This document shows positions 14,775 through 21,463 of a DNA stretch of 21,463 nucleotides, piece after piece. A program made the position numbers and the translations under genes. The stretch comes from Acidiferrobacterales bacterium (lineage in GTDB: Bacteria; Pseudomonadota; Gammaproteobacteria; Acidiferrobacterales; Sulfurifustaceae), in contig CAKKQL010000146.1 of the NCBI GenBank assembly GCA_919902095.1, forward strand, positions 1 through 21,463. Direction: 5' to 3'. Each line of letters starts with the position of its first letter. Positions within the stretch are counted from its first letter, which is position 1. The notes under the pieces are model-generated. The model made no database searches. It was not told the origin of the DNA and saw only the letters and a list, made by a program, of their open reading frames with translations.

Positions 14775-16265
14775 TTATGGCGCTTCCAGAGAAAGGATTG
14801 TTGCCCGGATCCTTCCCACGATATCCACCAATGGCATCAACTCGGCCGTGGATTCGCCCTCGAGCAGCTTGATGTGCGTGGCATCCACGCCGACCTGGCC
14901 GAAGGTCGGGTCCACCGAGAGCCACGTTCCCCCGATCAGGCTTTCGTTCCAGCTGTGGTAGAGAAAGCCCTTTAACTCTTCCGAATAGGCGAGGCCATTC
15001 ACCACGCGCGTCGGGATGCCGAGGGCGCGGGCGAAGGCGGTATATAAGTAGGCGTGGCCCTGACATTCAGCCTTTTTGGTTTCCAGCACATCGAGCGCCG
15101 AAAACACGTCTACCGGTGATTTCTGGATATTCGCCTGTATCCAGCCCACCAGCCGGTTGATTATTTCGAGCACGTCTTTCGTGTCGCCGGCAATCTCCTG
15201 CGCGGTGGTACGGATGCGCGGGTCGATGCTGGGCGCGGTGATGGTCGGGCGCAGGTAATGGCTGCGTTGCTTGCTGTCGTACGTGCCGGTGATGGTCGGG
15301 GGAGGCGACTGGCGGCGGAGTTCGCAGGTGGCGACGTTGTCGGCCCATGTGCAGCGCTGGCCGCTGTCCGTGGGTGGCGCCAGGCGCTGCTCGATGTTCT
15401 CGATGGCGATTTTCAGATAATCGAGCTTGCGCGCGCCGGGAATGGGCCGGTCCGGGCGCACCAGGCTGAAATCGAGCAACACGTCCTGCTTGTTGAGGCT
15501 CGCGAGCGCGAGATAGCGCCTAGCCTGCTTCTCGGTCTCCAGCGCCGAGATCAGCACCCCGTTCAGCGCCATCTCGAACTGTGGCAGGCCGTCGGCGCTG
15601 ACCCAGGTCGTGGTCTTGTGGCCATGCATCCGGGTCTCGACCTTGAACGCCGGCCCGTCGAACAGGTCGCTGGTTTCGTAGCCGAGGACATCCTGCTCCA
15701 CCCGGGCCAGGATCTGGGTTTCGCCGTCGTACACGGCATAGACATGGCGTCGGCCCACTTCGAGCCCGCGCCGCAGCGGGTAGAGCGGCAGGACACTCGT
15801 GGAATACACCGGGCCGGTGAACGGGATTTCCTGGTCGGTGCGGTTCCCGGCCGTGTCGATGTGGACGCGCAGCATCCCGTTGTCAACCTCGCCGCTCAGC
15901 TTCAGGTCGTTGCCGTCGATGTGGTAGTCGTAGTCGAAGCGCTGGAGCGTGAGATCGCTGTTGACGATGTCGCTGCTCCTGAAACGGAATTTCTTCTCGA
16001 GCCCGAGAAAGTGCAGCACGAACGCCGCCTCGGACTGCACTTCGTAGCGCGAATCGGCAGCGGGGGCGACGGACAGGCGCGAGAAGCCGATCTTGGCGCC
16101 ATTGAAGACGATGCCGGTCCAGTATTCCTTGTACGGCCATTGTTCCAGCGAATACTGCGGCGGCGGGGCGGGCGGGGCGCCGGCGTCGCGAAAGTACCAG
16201 CTGGCGCAGCCGGAAAGCCAGAGCGCGGACGAGACGGCAAAGAAAGTTTTAAGCAGGTGGACCAT
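14775..16265 (-). CDS. Lipoprotein with transglutaminase-like cysteine protease domain
   Basis: A 496-residue probable lipoprotein: residues 1-19 are a signal with lipobox LSGC and acylated C20 (no Asp at +2, so the outer membrane is likely). The central 350 residues have a beta-rich look (many short polar strands, 'EVETRMHGHKTTTWVSADG'-like) as in proteins with a DUF3857/DUF3108-style region before the catalytic domain. The C-terminal transglutaminase-like domain keeps the Cys-His-Asp triad: C401 in AECQGHA, H437 in LYHSWNE and D452 in SVDPTFGQ. Such bacterial proteins are usually proteases or peptide-handling enzymes of the envelope; the substrate is unknown. An open frame extends upstream over pyrD, but the ATG at 16265 gives the lipoprotein signal and has AGGGA about 8 bases before it. 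It lies 25 bases after pyrD in the same direction and ends 26 bases from rluF (convergent). Confidence 0.87.
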   Translation of the reverse strand: MVHLLKTFFAVSSALWLSGCASWYFRDAGAPPAPPPQYSLEQWPYKEYWTGIVFNGAKIGFSRLSVAPAADSRYEVQSEAAFVLHFLGLEKKFRFRSSDIVNSDLTLQRFDYDYHIDGNDLKLSGEVDNGMLRVHIDTAGNRTDQEIPFTGPVYSTSVLPLYPLRRGLEVGRRHVYAVYDGETQILARVEQDVLGYETSDLFDGPAFKVETRMHGHKTTTWVSADGLPQFEMALNGVLISALETEKQARRYLALASLNKQDVLLDFSLVRPDRPIPGARKLDYLKIAIENIEQRLAPPTDSGQRCTWADNVATCELRRQSPPPTITGTYDSKQRSHYLRPTITAPSIDPRIRTTAQEIAGDTKDVLEIINRLVGWIQANIQKSPVDVFSALDVLETKKAECQGHAYLYTAFARALGIPTRVVNGLAYSEELKGFLYHSWNESLIGGTWLSVDPTFGQVGVDATHIKLLEGESTAELMPLVDIVGRIRATILSLEAP

Positions 16266-16290
16266 ACGGCATCCCTGCTTCAGGTTAGCA

Positions 16291-17370
16291 CTACCCGCCG
16301 TGGCGCGCTTTGGCAACGGCTTCGGCGAGCGTGGCACAGCCCGACGCCGCGACTTTGTCTGCCAGGCCGCGGAGAATCCGCTTAACGATGCCCGGGCCTT
16401 CGTAGATGAACACGGTGTATATCTGCACCAGGTCGGCGCCGGCGACGAGTTTTTCCCAGGCGTCGTCCGCGGTTTCGATGCCGCCGACGCCAATGATGGG
16501 AATTTTTCCCTGCAGGTGCGTGTAGAGCTTGCGGATGACGGCGGTGGACAGCGGCTTGAGCGGCCGGCCGCTCAAGCCCCCGACCTGCTTTGCCAGCGGT
16601 TCCTGTTCCAGACCCGGGCGTGCGATGGTCGTGTTTGTGGCGATGACGGCGTCCACGCCGTGTTTCAGCACCAATTCCGCGATCGCGGCGATCTGGCTGT
16701 CGTCCAGGTCCGGCGCGATCTTTACCGCCATCGGCACGTAGCGTCCATGAATGCCGGCGAGCGCCGCCTGGTCGGCCTTGAGCGCGCGCAGCAGCTCGTC
16801 GAGGTGTTCCTGCGACTGCATCTCGCGCAGCCCGGGCGTGTTGGGCGAGGAGATGTTGACCGTGACGTAATCGGCGTGCGGATAGACCGCACGCAGCGCG
16901 GCGAGGTAATCGTCCACGGCGTGTTCCAGCGGCGTGTCCTTGTTCTTGCCAATGTTGATGCCGATCAGGCAGGCGCACTCCCACTGGTATTCGTTGTTCA
17001 GGAACTGCGCGAGACCGACGTTGTTGAAGCCCATGCGGTTGATGACGGCGCGCTGCGCCGGCAGGCGGAACAGCCGCGGTTTTGGGTTGCCCGGCTGCGG
17101 GCGCGGCGTGACCGTGCCGAGCTCCAGGAATCCGAAACCGAAATCCGCGAGTATCGGTGCGAGGTCGGCGTTCTTGTCGAGGCCGGCGGCGAGGCCGACC
17201 GGATTGGGAAACGTGATGCCCATGACCGCGAGCGGCAGCGCGGGGACGCGCCGGCGCAGCAGCCGGCTGCCACCCGGGAGCCGGTACAGTGCACGCAGCA
17301 GGGAGAAAACGAGATGATGGCTGCACTCCGCATCCAGCCGGAACAGCAGCTTTCGGAGCAGGGGGTACAA
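16291..17370 (-). CDS. pyrD: Dihydroorotate dehydrogenase (quinone), class 2
   Basis: A 359-residue FMN enzyme that oxidises dihydroorotate to orotate in pyrimidine synthesis and passes electrons to membrane quinone. The N-terminal amphipathic segment MYPLLRKLLFRLDAE marks class 2. FMN and substrate motifs are intact: GLAAGLDKN (59-67), GTVTPRPQPGNPKPRLFRL (85-103), NRMGFNN (111-117), GINIGKNKDT (137-146), catalytic S175 in NISSPNTPGL (172-181), KIAPDL, ATNTT, GGLSGRPL and the phosphate-binding GVGGI. Length fits (E. coli 336). The TTG at 17370 is chosen because the E. coli protein begins at the equivalent MYYPFVRK; no ATG lies nearby in frame. It is the first gene of a two-gene unit with the lipoprotein and is divergent from the ACT-domain gene. 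Confidence 0.96.
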   Translation of the reverse strand: MYPLLRKLLFRLDAECSHHLVFSLLRALYRLPGGSRLLRRRVPALPLAVMGITFPNPVGLAAGLDKNADLAPILADFGFGFLELGTVTPRPQPGNPKPRLFRLPAQRAVINRMGFNNVGLAQFLNNEYQWECACLIGINIGKNKDTPLEHAVDDYLAALRAVYPHADYVTVNISSPNTPGLREMQSQEHLDELLRALKADQAALAGIHGRYVPMAVKIAPDLDDSQIAAIAELVLKHGVDAVIATNTTIARPGLEQEPLAKQVGGLSGRPLKPLSTAVIRKLYTHLQGKIPIIGVGGIETADDAWEKLVAGADLVQIYTVFIYEGPGIVKRILRGLADKVAASGCATLAEAVAKARHGG

Positions 17371-17404
17371 CGGCGCCTATCCGTCGTTCGTCGGCATCGC
17401 GCGT

Positions 17405-17433
17405 ATTGTACCCGTGGCCGCGCGCCGGACGAA
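17405..17433 (-). promoter_or_regulatory. Candidate sigma70 promoter for pyrD
   Basis: On the minus strand TACAAT (17410-17405) matches the -10 consensus at 5 of 6 positions, and TTCGTC (17433-17428) sits 17 bases upstream as a poor -35. Transcription would begin near 17398, about 28 bases before the TTG start of pyrD. No attenuator-like hairpin was noted in the short leader. Confidence 0.38.
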
Positions 17434-17524
17434 GGGCGGCGCGCTGTTTTTACCGGCAGCGCGGGTGTATGGTAATTCGCGCAGCATCCGCTCGGTCGTT
17501 CCATCACCGCAAGGAGAATACGCC

Positions 17525-17926
17525 ATGGTCCGCAAGGTCGATTATTTTGCGATGCACATCCCCAACCGCGCCGGCGAAGCCGCCTGCGTGCTCAAGGCCC
17601 TCAGCCAGGAGGGCGTCAACCTGCTCGCCTTCACCGGCTTTCCCAGCGGGCGCGGTTCGCAGGCCGATTTCGTGCCGGCCAATACCGCTGCCTTCCTGAA
17701 GGCGGCGCGGAAGATCGGCTTCAAGGTCGGCAAGAAGAAGACCGGTTTTCTGGTTCAGGGCAAGGACCGCGCCGGGGCGCTGGCCGCGGTGCTCGGGAAA
17801 CTCGCCAAGGCCAGAATCAACGTCACCGCGGTGGACGGCGTGAGCGCCGGCGGCGGGCGCTTCGGCGCCATTCTCTGGGTCAAGCGCAAGGATATCGGCC
17901 GCGCCGCGCGTGCCCTCGGTGCCTAG
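17525..17926 (+). CDS. Small ACT-domain protein (two ACT-like repeats)
   Basis: A 133-residue soluble protein made of two ACT-like halves: residues about 4-65, with VDYFAMHIPNRAGEAACVL, and 70-133, with GFLVQGKDRAGALAAVLGKL. Each half shows the ACT pattern of a beta strand, a loop with (R/D)AG, then a helix and 'INVTAVDG'-type strand. ACT domains bind amino acids or other small effectors, but no catalytic or DNA-binding domain is attached. It may be a ligand-binding regulator or storage protein; function unknown. The ATG at 17525 has a clear AAGGAG about 8 bases upstream and was preferred over the upstream in-frame ATG at 17414. Its TAG stop shares CTAG (17923-17926) with the stop of the convergent reductase remnant. 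Confidence 0.85.
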   Translation: MVRKVDYFAMHIPNRAGEAACVLKALSQEGVNLLAFTGFPSGRGSQADFVPANTAAFLKAARKIGFKVGKKKTGFLVQGKDRAGALAAVLGKLAKARINVTAVDGVSAGGGRFGAILWVKRKDIGRAARALGA

Positions 17927-18114
17927 GCGCCGACATCCACCACCACGCGCCCGCGGACGCGCCCCAGCAGGATGTCGTCCGCCAGGCGCGGCAGTTCCTT
18001 CAGGCGCGCCACGGCGGTGATGGCATCGAGTTTCTCCGGCGGCAATTCGCGCGCGAGGTCTGCCCATATCTGCTTTCGACGGTTGTCTTGAACCTTTATG
18101 CAACCGCCTTCGGG
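17923..18114 (-). pseudogene. C-terminal remnant of an AcuI/YhdH-like medium-chain reductase
   Basis: On the minus strand, the frame open from 18114 to the TAG at 17925-17923 reads NRRKQIWADLARELPPEKLD... (starting near 18080) and ends ADDILLGRVRGRVVVDVGA. This is the typical end of acrylyl-CoA reductase/YhdH-type quinone oxidoreductases of the medium-chain dehydrogenase superfamily (RRxxIWxxLAxxLPxEKLD, ILxGxVRGRVVVDV). Only about 57-63 codons remain; family members are about 320-330 residues. There is no good start codon, and the 5' end overlaps the last codons of the metallo-beta-lactamase-fold gene (stop at 18098-18096), with an in-frame TAA at 18117-18115. The N-terminal 80% has thus been lost, most simply by a deletion or insertion whose joint lies near 18095-18110. 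The surviving text shows no internal stop, so the loss may be recent. Confidence 0.7.
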
Positions 18115-19055
18115 TTATCGCGATCGAGCCACACTTCGAGCCCCTGCGCGTTGAGTTCATAGTCCATCGCCAGCAGTGCGTCGAGCGCCGCATCGCTCTG
18201 CCGGCAACCGTGCGCCCGCAGACGCGGGAGCAGAAGCGTGCGCTGGCCCTGGACCAGCCGGGCGTGGCGTTCGGCACCGGCCGCGCGCGCATCCTGTGCC
18301 ATGGTAGCAAAGGCATCGATAAGCGTGTGCATCTGTTGCGCCGCGTGTTCGGCCTGCGTGATGCGCCCGAAGTGGGTCAGGTAAAGCTGGCGCGGGCGAT
18401 AACGCATCAGGCGGTCGATGGAATCGTGCAGCGCCCGCGGTTCGAACTGCACCGGCGTCGTGGTCGGAAACACGAACGCGCCGTTTTCGGTGTCGAGTTC
18501 GCGGTAGGACACGCCGAAGGTGTCGCCGGTGAAAATTCCCTGGCTGCGCTCGTCCCAGACGCAGAAATGGTGGCGCGCATGGCCGGGGGTGTCGAGGAAG
18601 AGCAGCGCCCGCCCGCCGAGGCTGAGCGTGAAGCCGTCCGGTGCCTCGATGACCCGTTCCGCGGGCACGGGCACGACCTCACCGAAACTGCACGCGACTG
18701 CTTCGGCGCCGTACACCGCGGTGACGCCGGTGATGAGTTTCGTCGGGTCTATCAGGTGGCGCGCGGCGCGCGGGTGGGCCACGAGCCTTGCGTTCGGGAA
18801 GCGGCGCATCATTTCGCCGGCGCCGCCGGCGTGGTCGAGGTGCGCATGCGTCGGGATGACGTAGGCGACAGTCTCCGGCGAGAGGCCCTTTTGCCGCAGC
18901 ACGTCGAGGGCATCCGGCACCGAGCGCGATGTGCCGGTGTCGATGAAGGCGGCCTGGCCACCTTCGACGAGCAGGTAGAGCGCCGCCAGACCCGGGCGCT
19001 GGTAGTGCGCGTCAATGGCGCAGATGCCGTGATCGTAGTCGAGCCAGCGGGCCAT
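18096..19055 (-). CDS. Metallo-beta-lactamase-fold hydrolase
   Basis: A 319-residue cytoplasmic metal-dependent hydrolase. The full di-metal site is present: THAHLDHAGG (69-78, HxHxDH with H70, H72, D74, H75), H159 in DTPGHARHH, D178 in FTGDTFG and a late His in YLTHFGRI. The fold includes glyoxalase II, lactonases and other thioester or ester hydrolases; the TPGHARHH and TGDTFG segments resemble the glyoxalase II/persulfide-type branch, but the C-terminal 100 residues (helical, with QAEHAAQQMHTLIDAF) differ from classical GloB. The substrate is unknown. The ATG at 19055 starts MARWLDYDHGICAIDAHYQRPG, where homology begins; the frame is open back to 19151, overlapping the divergent ilvD start. 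The last codons overlap the reductase remnant, so the native C-terminus may have been altered by the same rearrangement. Confidence 0.88.
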   Translation of the reverse strand: MARWLDYDHGICAIDAHYQRPGLAALYLLVEGGQAAFIDTGTSRSVPDALDVLRQKGLSPETVAYVIPTHAHLDHAGGAGEMMRRFPNARLVAHPRAARHLIDPTKLITGVTAVYGAEAVACSFGEVVPVPAERVIEAPDGFTLSLGGRALLFLDTPGHARHHFCVWDERSQGIFTGDTFGVSYRELDTENGAFVFPTTTPVQFEPRALHDSIDRLMRYRPRQLYLTHFGRITQAEHAAQQMHTLIDAFATMAQDARAAGAERHARLVQGQRTLLLPRLRAHGCRQSDAALDALLAMDYELNAQGLEVWLDRDNPKAVA

Positions 19056-19149
19056 CGCGGCATTGTGCCATCCCCCTGTCTTCCTGTGCAGCGCCCGCGT
19101 TATTTGAGGTAAGATTGCGCCCTTCAGCGATTTCTCCGTCGGAGCGAGC

Positions 19150-20832
19150 ATGTCGAAGAAGTTGAACCGCTACAGTTCCCGCATCACCGAGCCCAAGTCG
19201 CAGGGCGCCTCGCAGGCGATGCTCATCGGCACCGGCCTGACGCCCGAGGATCTGGCCAAGGCCGAGGTCGGCATCGTCGCCAACTGGTGGGAGGGCAACA
19301 CCTGCAACATGCACCTGAACGACCTCGCCGCCAAGGTGAAGGAGGGTGTGGTCGCGGCCGGGCTCGTGGGTATGCGTTTCAACACCATCGGCGTGTCCGA
19401 CGGCATTTCGATGGGTACCGAGGGCATGTCGTATTCGCTCCAGTCACGCGACCTGATCGCCGATTCCATCGAGACCGTGATGGGCGCGCAGTGGTATGAC
19501 GCGCTCATCGCGCTGCCCGGCTGCGACAAGAACATGCCCGGCTGCCTCATCGCCATGGGCCGGCTCAACCGCCCGGCCATCATGGTCTACGGCGGCACCA
19601 TCAAACCGGGGCACAGCAAAAAGGGCGAGACGCTCGATATCGTGTCGGCGTTCCAGAGCTATGGCGCGTTCATCGCCGGCAAGATCGACGAAGAAACCCG
19701 CGAGGACATCGTCGAGCATGCCTGCCCGGGCGCCGGCGCCTGTGGCGGCATGTACACGGCGAACACGATGGCGAGCGCCATCGAGGCGCTTGGCATGTCA
19801 CTGCCCTACAGCTCCTCGACCCCCGCGGTCGAGCCGGGCAAGTGGCAGGAATGCCTGGATGCCGGCAGGGCGATCCGCCACTTGCTCGAAAACGACATCA
19901 AGCCGCGCGACATCATGACGCGCGCCGCGTTCGAGAACGCGATGGTCATCGTCATGGCGCTCGGCGGCTCGACCAACGCCGTGCTGCACCTCATCGCCAT
20001 GGCGCGCGCCGTGGACGTGAAACTTGGTCTCGATGATTTTCGTGAGGTGAGCGACCGTGTGCCGTTCCTCGCCGATCTCAAGCCGAGCGGCAAGTATGTG
20101 ATGGAGGACCTCCACAACGTCGGCGGCGTTCCGGCTGTGATGAAATACCTGTTGGAGAAAGGACTGCTCGACGGCGATTGCCTGACGGTCACCGGCAAAA
20201 CTGTCGCTGAGAATCTGAAAAACCTGCCCGGCCTCAAACCCGGACAGGACGTGTTCCTGCCGATCGAGAAGCCGATCAAGACCAGTGGCCACATCCGTAT
20301 TCTTAAAGGTACGCTCGCGCCCGGCGGCGCGGTCGCCAAGATCACCGGCAAGGAGGGTCTTAAGTTTTCCGGCCCGGCGCGCGCGTACGATTGCGAGGAA
20401 GACATGCTCAAGGGTTTGGAGCGCGGCGAGATCAAGAAGGGCGATGTGGTGGTGATTCGCTACGAAGGTCCGAAAGGCGGACCCGGCATGCCGGAGATGC
20501 TGACGCCGACCTCGGCCATCATGGGCGCCGGCTTGGGCAAGGACGTGGCGCTCATTACGGACGGTCGGTTTTCGGGCGGGAGCCACGGCTTCATCATCGG
20601 TCACGTAGTGCCGGAAGCGCAGGAGGGTGGGCCGATCGCGCTCATCCGCAACGGCGATCGCATCACCGTGGATGCCGAGACGAACACACTCGACGTGGCC
20701 GTGAGCGCGACCGAAATGACGCAGCGCCGGGGCGCCTGGAAGATGCCGCCGTACAAGGCCACGCGCGGCACCCTGTGGAAATACATCAAGACCGTCAAGA
20801 ATGCCTCGGAAGGCTGCGTCACAGACGAGTAA
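19150..20832 (+). CDS. ilvD: Dihydroxy-acid dehydratase
   Basis: A 560-residue iron-sulfur enzyme of branched-chain amino acid and pantothenate synthesis. It converts 2,3-dihydroxy-isovalerate and -3-methylvalerate to the 2-keto acids. Cluster ligands are visible as C52 ([11 protein letters not shown]), C125 ([10 protein letters not shown]) and C198 ([10 protein letters not shown]). Other signatures are [13 protein letters not shown] (81-93), [12 protein letters not shown] and [10 protein letters not shown] near the end. Length and the NWWEGNTCN segment fit the shorter [2Fe-2S] form rather than the 616-residue E. coli type. The ATG at 19150 has GGAG about 7 bases upstream. It is divergent from the hydrolase gene (94 bases between starts); no strong promoter or leader attenuator is evident in that gap. 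Its 3' end overlaps a 54-codon membrane peptide. Confidence 0.97.
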   Translation: MSKKLNRYSSRITEPKSQGASQAMLIGTGLTPEDLAKAEVGIVANWWEGNTCNMHLNDLAAKVKEGVVAAGLVGMRFNTIGVSDGISMGTEGMSYSLQSRDLIADSIETVMGAQWYDALIALPGCDKNMPGCLIAMGRLNRPAIMVYGGTIKPGHSKKGETLDIVSAFQSYGAFIAGKIDEETREDIVEHACPGAGACGGMYTANTMASAIEALGMSLPYSSSTPAVEPGKWQECLDAGRAIRHLLENDIKPRDIMTRAAFENAMVIVMALGGSTNAVLHLIAMARAVDVKLGLDDFREVSDRVPFLADLKPSGKYVMEDLHNVGGVPAVMKYLLEKGLLDGDCLTVTGKTVAENLKNLPGLKPGQDVFLPIEKPIKTSGHIRILKGTLAPGGAVAKITGKEGLKFSGPARAYDCEEDMLKGLERGEIKKGDVVVIRYEGPKGGPGMPEMLTPTSAIMGAGLGKDVALITDGRFSGGSHGFIIGHVVPEAQEGGPIALIRNGDRITVDAETNTLDVAVSATEMTQRRGAWKMPPYKATRGTLWKYIKTVKNASEGCVTDE

Positions 20833-20965
20833 AACACTTCGCCGGGTTCTGGCATTGATCGTGCTGGTGGCGGTCTGGCTCGCACTTATGGTTGTCGCGA
20901 GCGCGCTCAGCTACCAGCACAAACTGCCGGTACGCATCGAAAACTGGAAGCCGTCACTGCCGTGA
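20801..20965 (+). CDS. Small single-span membrane protein between ilvD and the FAD oxidase
   Basis: A 54-codon frame: ATG at 20801 gives [15 protein letters not shown], then one hydrophobic helix [20 protein letters not shown] (about residues 17-36), then a polar tail [18 protein letters not shown]. The basic N-terminus predicts that it stays inside, with the tail in the periplasm. It overlaps the last 32 bases of ilvD in another frame, and its TGA overlaps the GTG of the FAD oxidase (GTGA). An in-frame TTG or GTG at the start of the helix is an alternative start that would avoid the ilvD overlap but lose the basic segment. GAATG context without a strong ribosome-binding site suggests coupling to ilvD translation. 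The clean helix, basic flank and tight junction support a real gene; it may anchor or assist the oxidase. Confidence 0.6.
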   Translation: MPRKAASQTSKTLRRVLALIVLVAVWLALMVVASALSYQHKLPVRIENWKPSLP

Positions 20966-21463
20966 GTGCGACCCCCTACGAAGAAAAAAAGCAGCGCCTG
21001 ATCGAGTTCCTGCGCGGGCATCCCGGCGGCGTCCGTCTCGGCAAGCCCACCTCCAATCTGTTCCGCGACCGCATGGCCGTCGCCGCGCCGCGGCTGGACG
21101 TGCGCGACTTCAACGAGGTGCTGCGTGTGGACCACGACCGCGGCTTCGTGGAAGCGGAGGGCATGACGCCGTACGCCAAGCTCGTGGCCGAGTGCCTGAA
21201 GCACGGCGTGATGCCGACGGTGGTGCCGCAGCTCAAGTCCATCACCCTCGGCGGTGCGACCACGGGCTGCGGGATCGAGGCGACCTCCTTCAAGTACGGT
21301 TTGGTGCACGAAACCGTGCAGGAGATGGAAATCCTGCTCGCCGACGGCAGCGTGGCGTTGTGCACGCCCACGAACGAGCACCGCGACCTGTTCCACGGTT
21401 TCCCCAACTCCTACGGCACGCTCGGCTACGCCCTGCGGCTCAAGGTCATGGTCGTGCCGGTGA
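20962..21463 (+). CDS. FAD-binding oxidase/dehydrogenase (DHCR24/TmsA-like), 3' end off window
   Basis: The first 167 codons of a flavoprotein of the FAD-binding type 4 (PCMH/GlcD-like) superfamily. Residues 1-50 are a lead-in ([20 protein letters not shown]). The FAD domain begins near 60 with RGFVEAEGMTPYAKLV, followed by MPTVVPQLKSITLGGATTGCGIEATSFKYG (about 84-113), the pyrophosphate-binding segment, and later FHGFPNSYGTLGYALRL. This text resembles the branch with the sterol/fatty-acyl reductases DHCR24 and TmsA (BfaA). TmsA reduces 10-methylene phospholipid acyl chains to 10-methyl ones and is usually next to a methyltransferase gene (TmsB/UfaA1-like). Whether a methyltransferase follows cannot be seen here. 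The GTG at 20962 overlaps the TGA of the small membrane protein. The family is well supported; the substrate is a suggestion. Confidence 0.85.
   Translation, partial: MSATPYEEKKQRLIEFLRGHPGGVRLGKPTSNLFRDRMAVAAPRLDVRDFNEVLRVDHDRGFVEAEGMTPYAKLVAECLKHGVMPTVVPQLKSITLGGATTGCGIEATSFKYGLVHETVQEMEILLADGSVALCTPTNEHRDLFHGFPNSYGTLGYALRLKVMVVPV

Noticed and set aside
15258..17475. Two long plus-strand frames (375 and 460 codons) opposite pyrD and the lipoprotein
   Set aside because: Both overlap certain minus-strand genes and read as low-complexity antisense text.
18210..19112. A 300-codon plus-strand frame opposite the hydrolase
   Set aside because: The minus-strand hydrolase has a complete metal site; the plus frame has no family features.
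1..21463. tRNA or rRNA genes, CRISPR arrays, insertion sequences, att sites
   Set aside because: No cloverleaf, rRNA text, regularly spaced repeat, transposase-like frame or flanking duplication was recognised by eye on either strand.

Overview
The window is a GC-rich (by eye about 65%) chromosomal segment with short intergenic gaps and many overlapping gene pairs. It carries housekeeping genes (class 2 pyrD, rluF, ilvD) next to signalling genes. The membrane-type (class 2) PyrD, an RluF close to the enterobacterial form and the general gene style suggest a deep-branching, environmental gammaproteobacterium. This is an inference from protein character; no rRNA or tRNA gene is present to confirm it. 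I see no insertion sequence, CRISPR array, phage gene or plasmid gene, and no gene-free stretch over 300 bases.

Layout. 1-2163: an agmatine deiminase gene that runs off the left edge (minus) and a divergent DUF1015 gene (plus). 2160-7632: a minus-strand signalling operon. It reads from a possible 57-residue peptide into a 1042-residue kinase with two kinase cores, then an Rcp1-like single-domain response regulator, then a REC-GGDEF-EAL protein whose cyclase half is degenerate and whose phosphodiesterase half looks intact. An AT-rich leader precedes this operon. 7770-8615: a short-chain dehydrogenase (minus). 8738-10830: a plus-strand sugar oxidoreductase and aminotransferase pair of the GnnA/GnnB or WbpB/WbpE type, behind a good sigma70 promoter. 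10988-13419: a secreted PstS-like binding protein and a membrane diguanylate cyclase, transcribed together and followed by a terminator-like hairpin. 13617-14748: a small secreted protein and rluF. 14775-17370 (minus): pyrD followed by a lipoprotein with a transglutaminase-like domain. 17525-19055: an ACT-domain protein (plus), a truncated zinc-independent (AcuI/YhdH-like) reductase remnant (minus) and a metallo-beta-lactamase-fold hydrolase (minus). 19150-21463: ilvD, a 54-residue membrane peptide and the start of an FAD-binding oxidase (plus).

How the parts may work together. Two c-di-GMP modules flank a cell-surface sugar gene pair. The 2.2-7.6 kb operon should lower c-di-GMP (EAL active, GGDEF dead) under control of a multi-step phosphorelay. 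The 11-13.4 kb pair should raise it (GGEEF with an I-site) under control of a periplasmic ligand. Several short genes lie outside or between the obvious long frames and are joined to neighbours by four-base start/stop overlaps. These are the 57-residue peptide before the kinase, the 54-residue membrane peptide after ilvD, and the FAD oxidase itself. Two convergent gene pairs end on a shared CTAG tetranucleotide.
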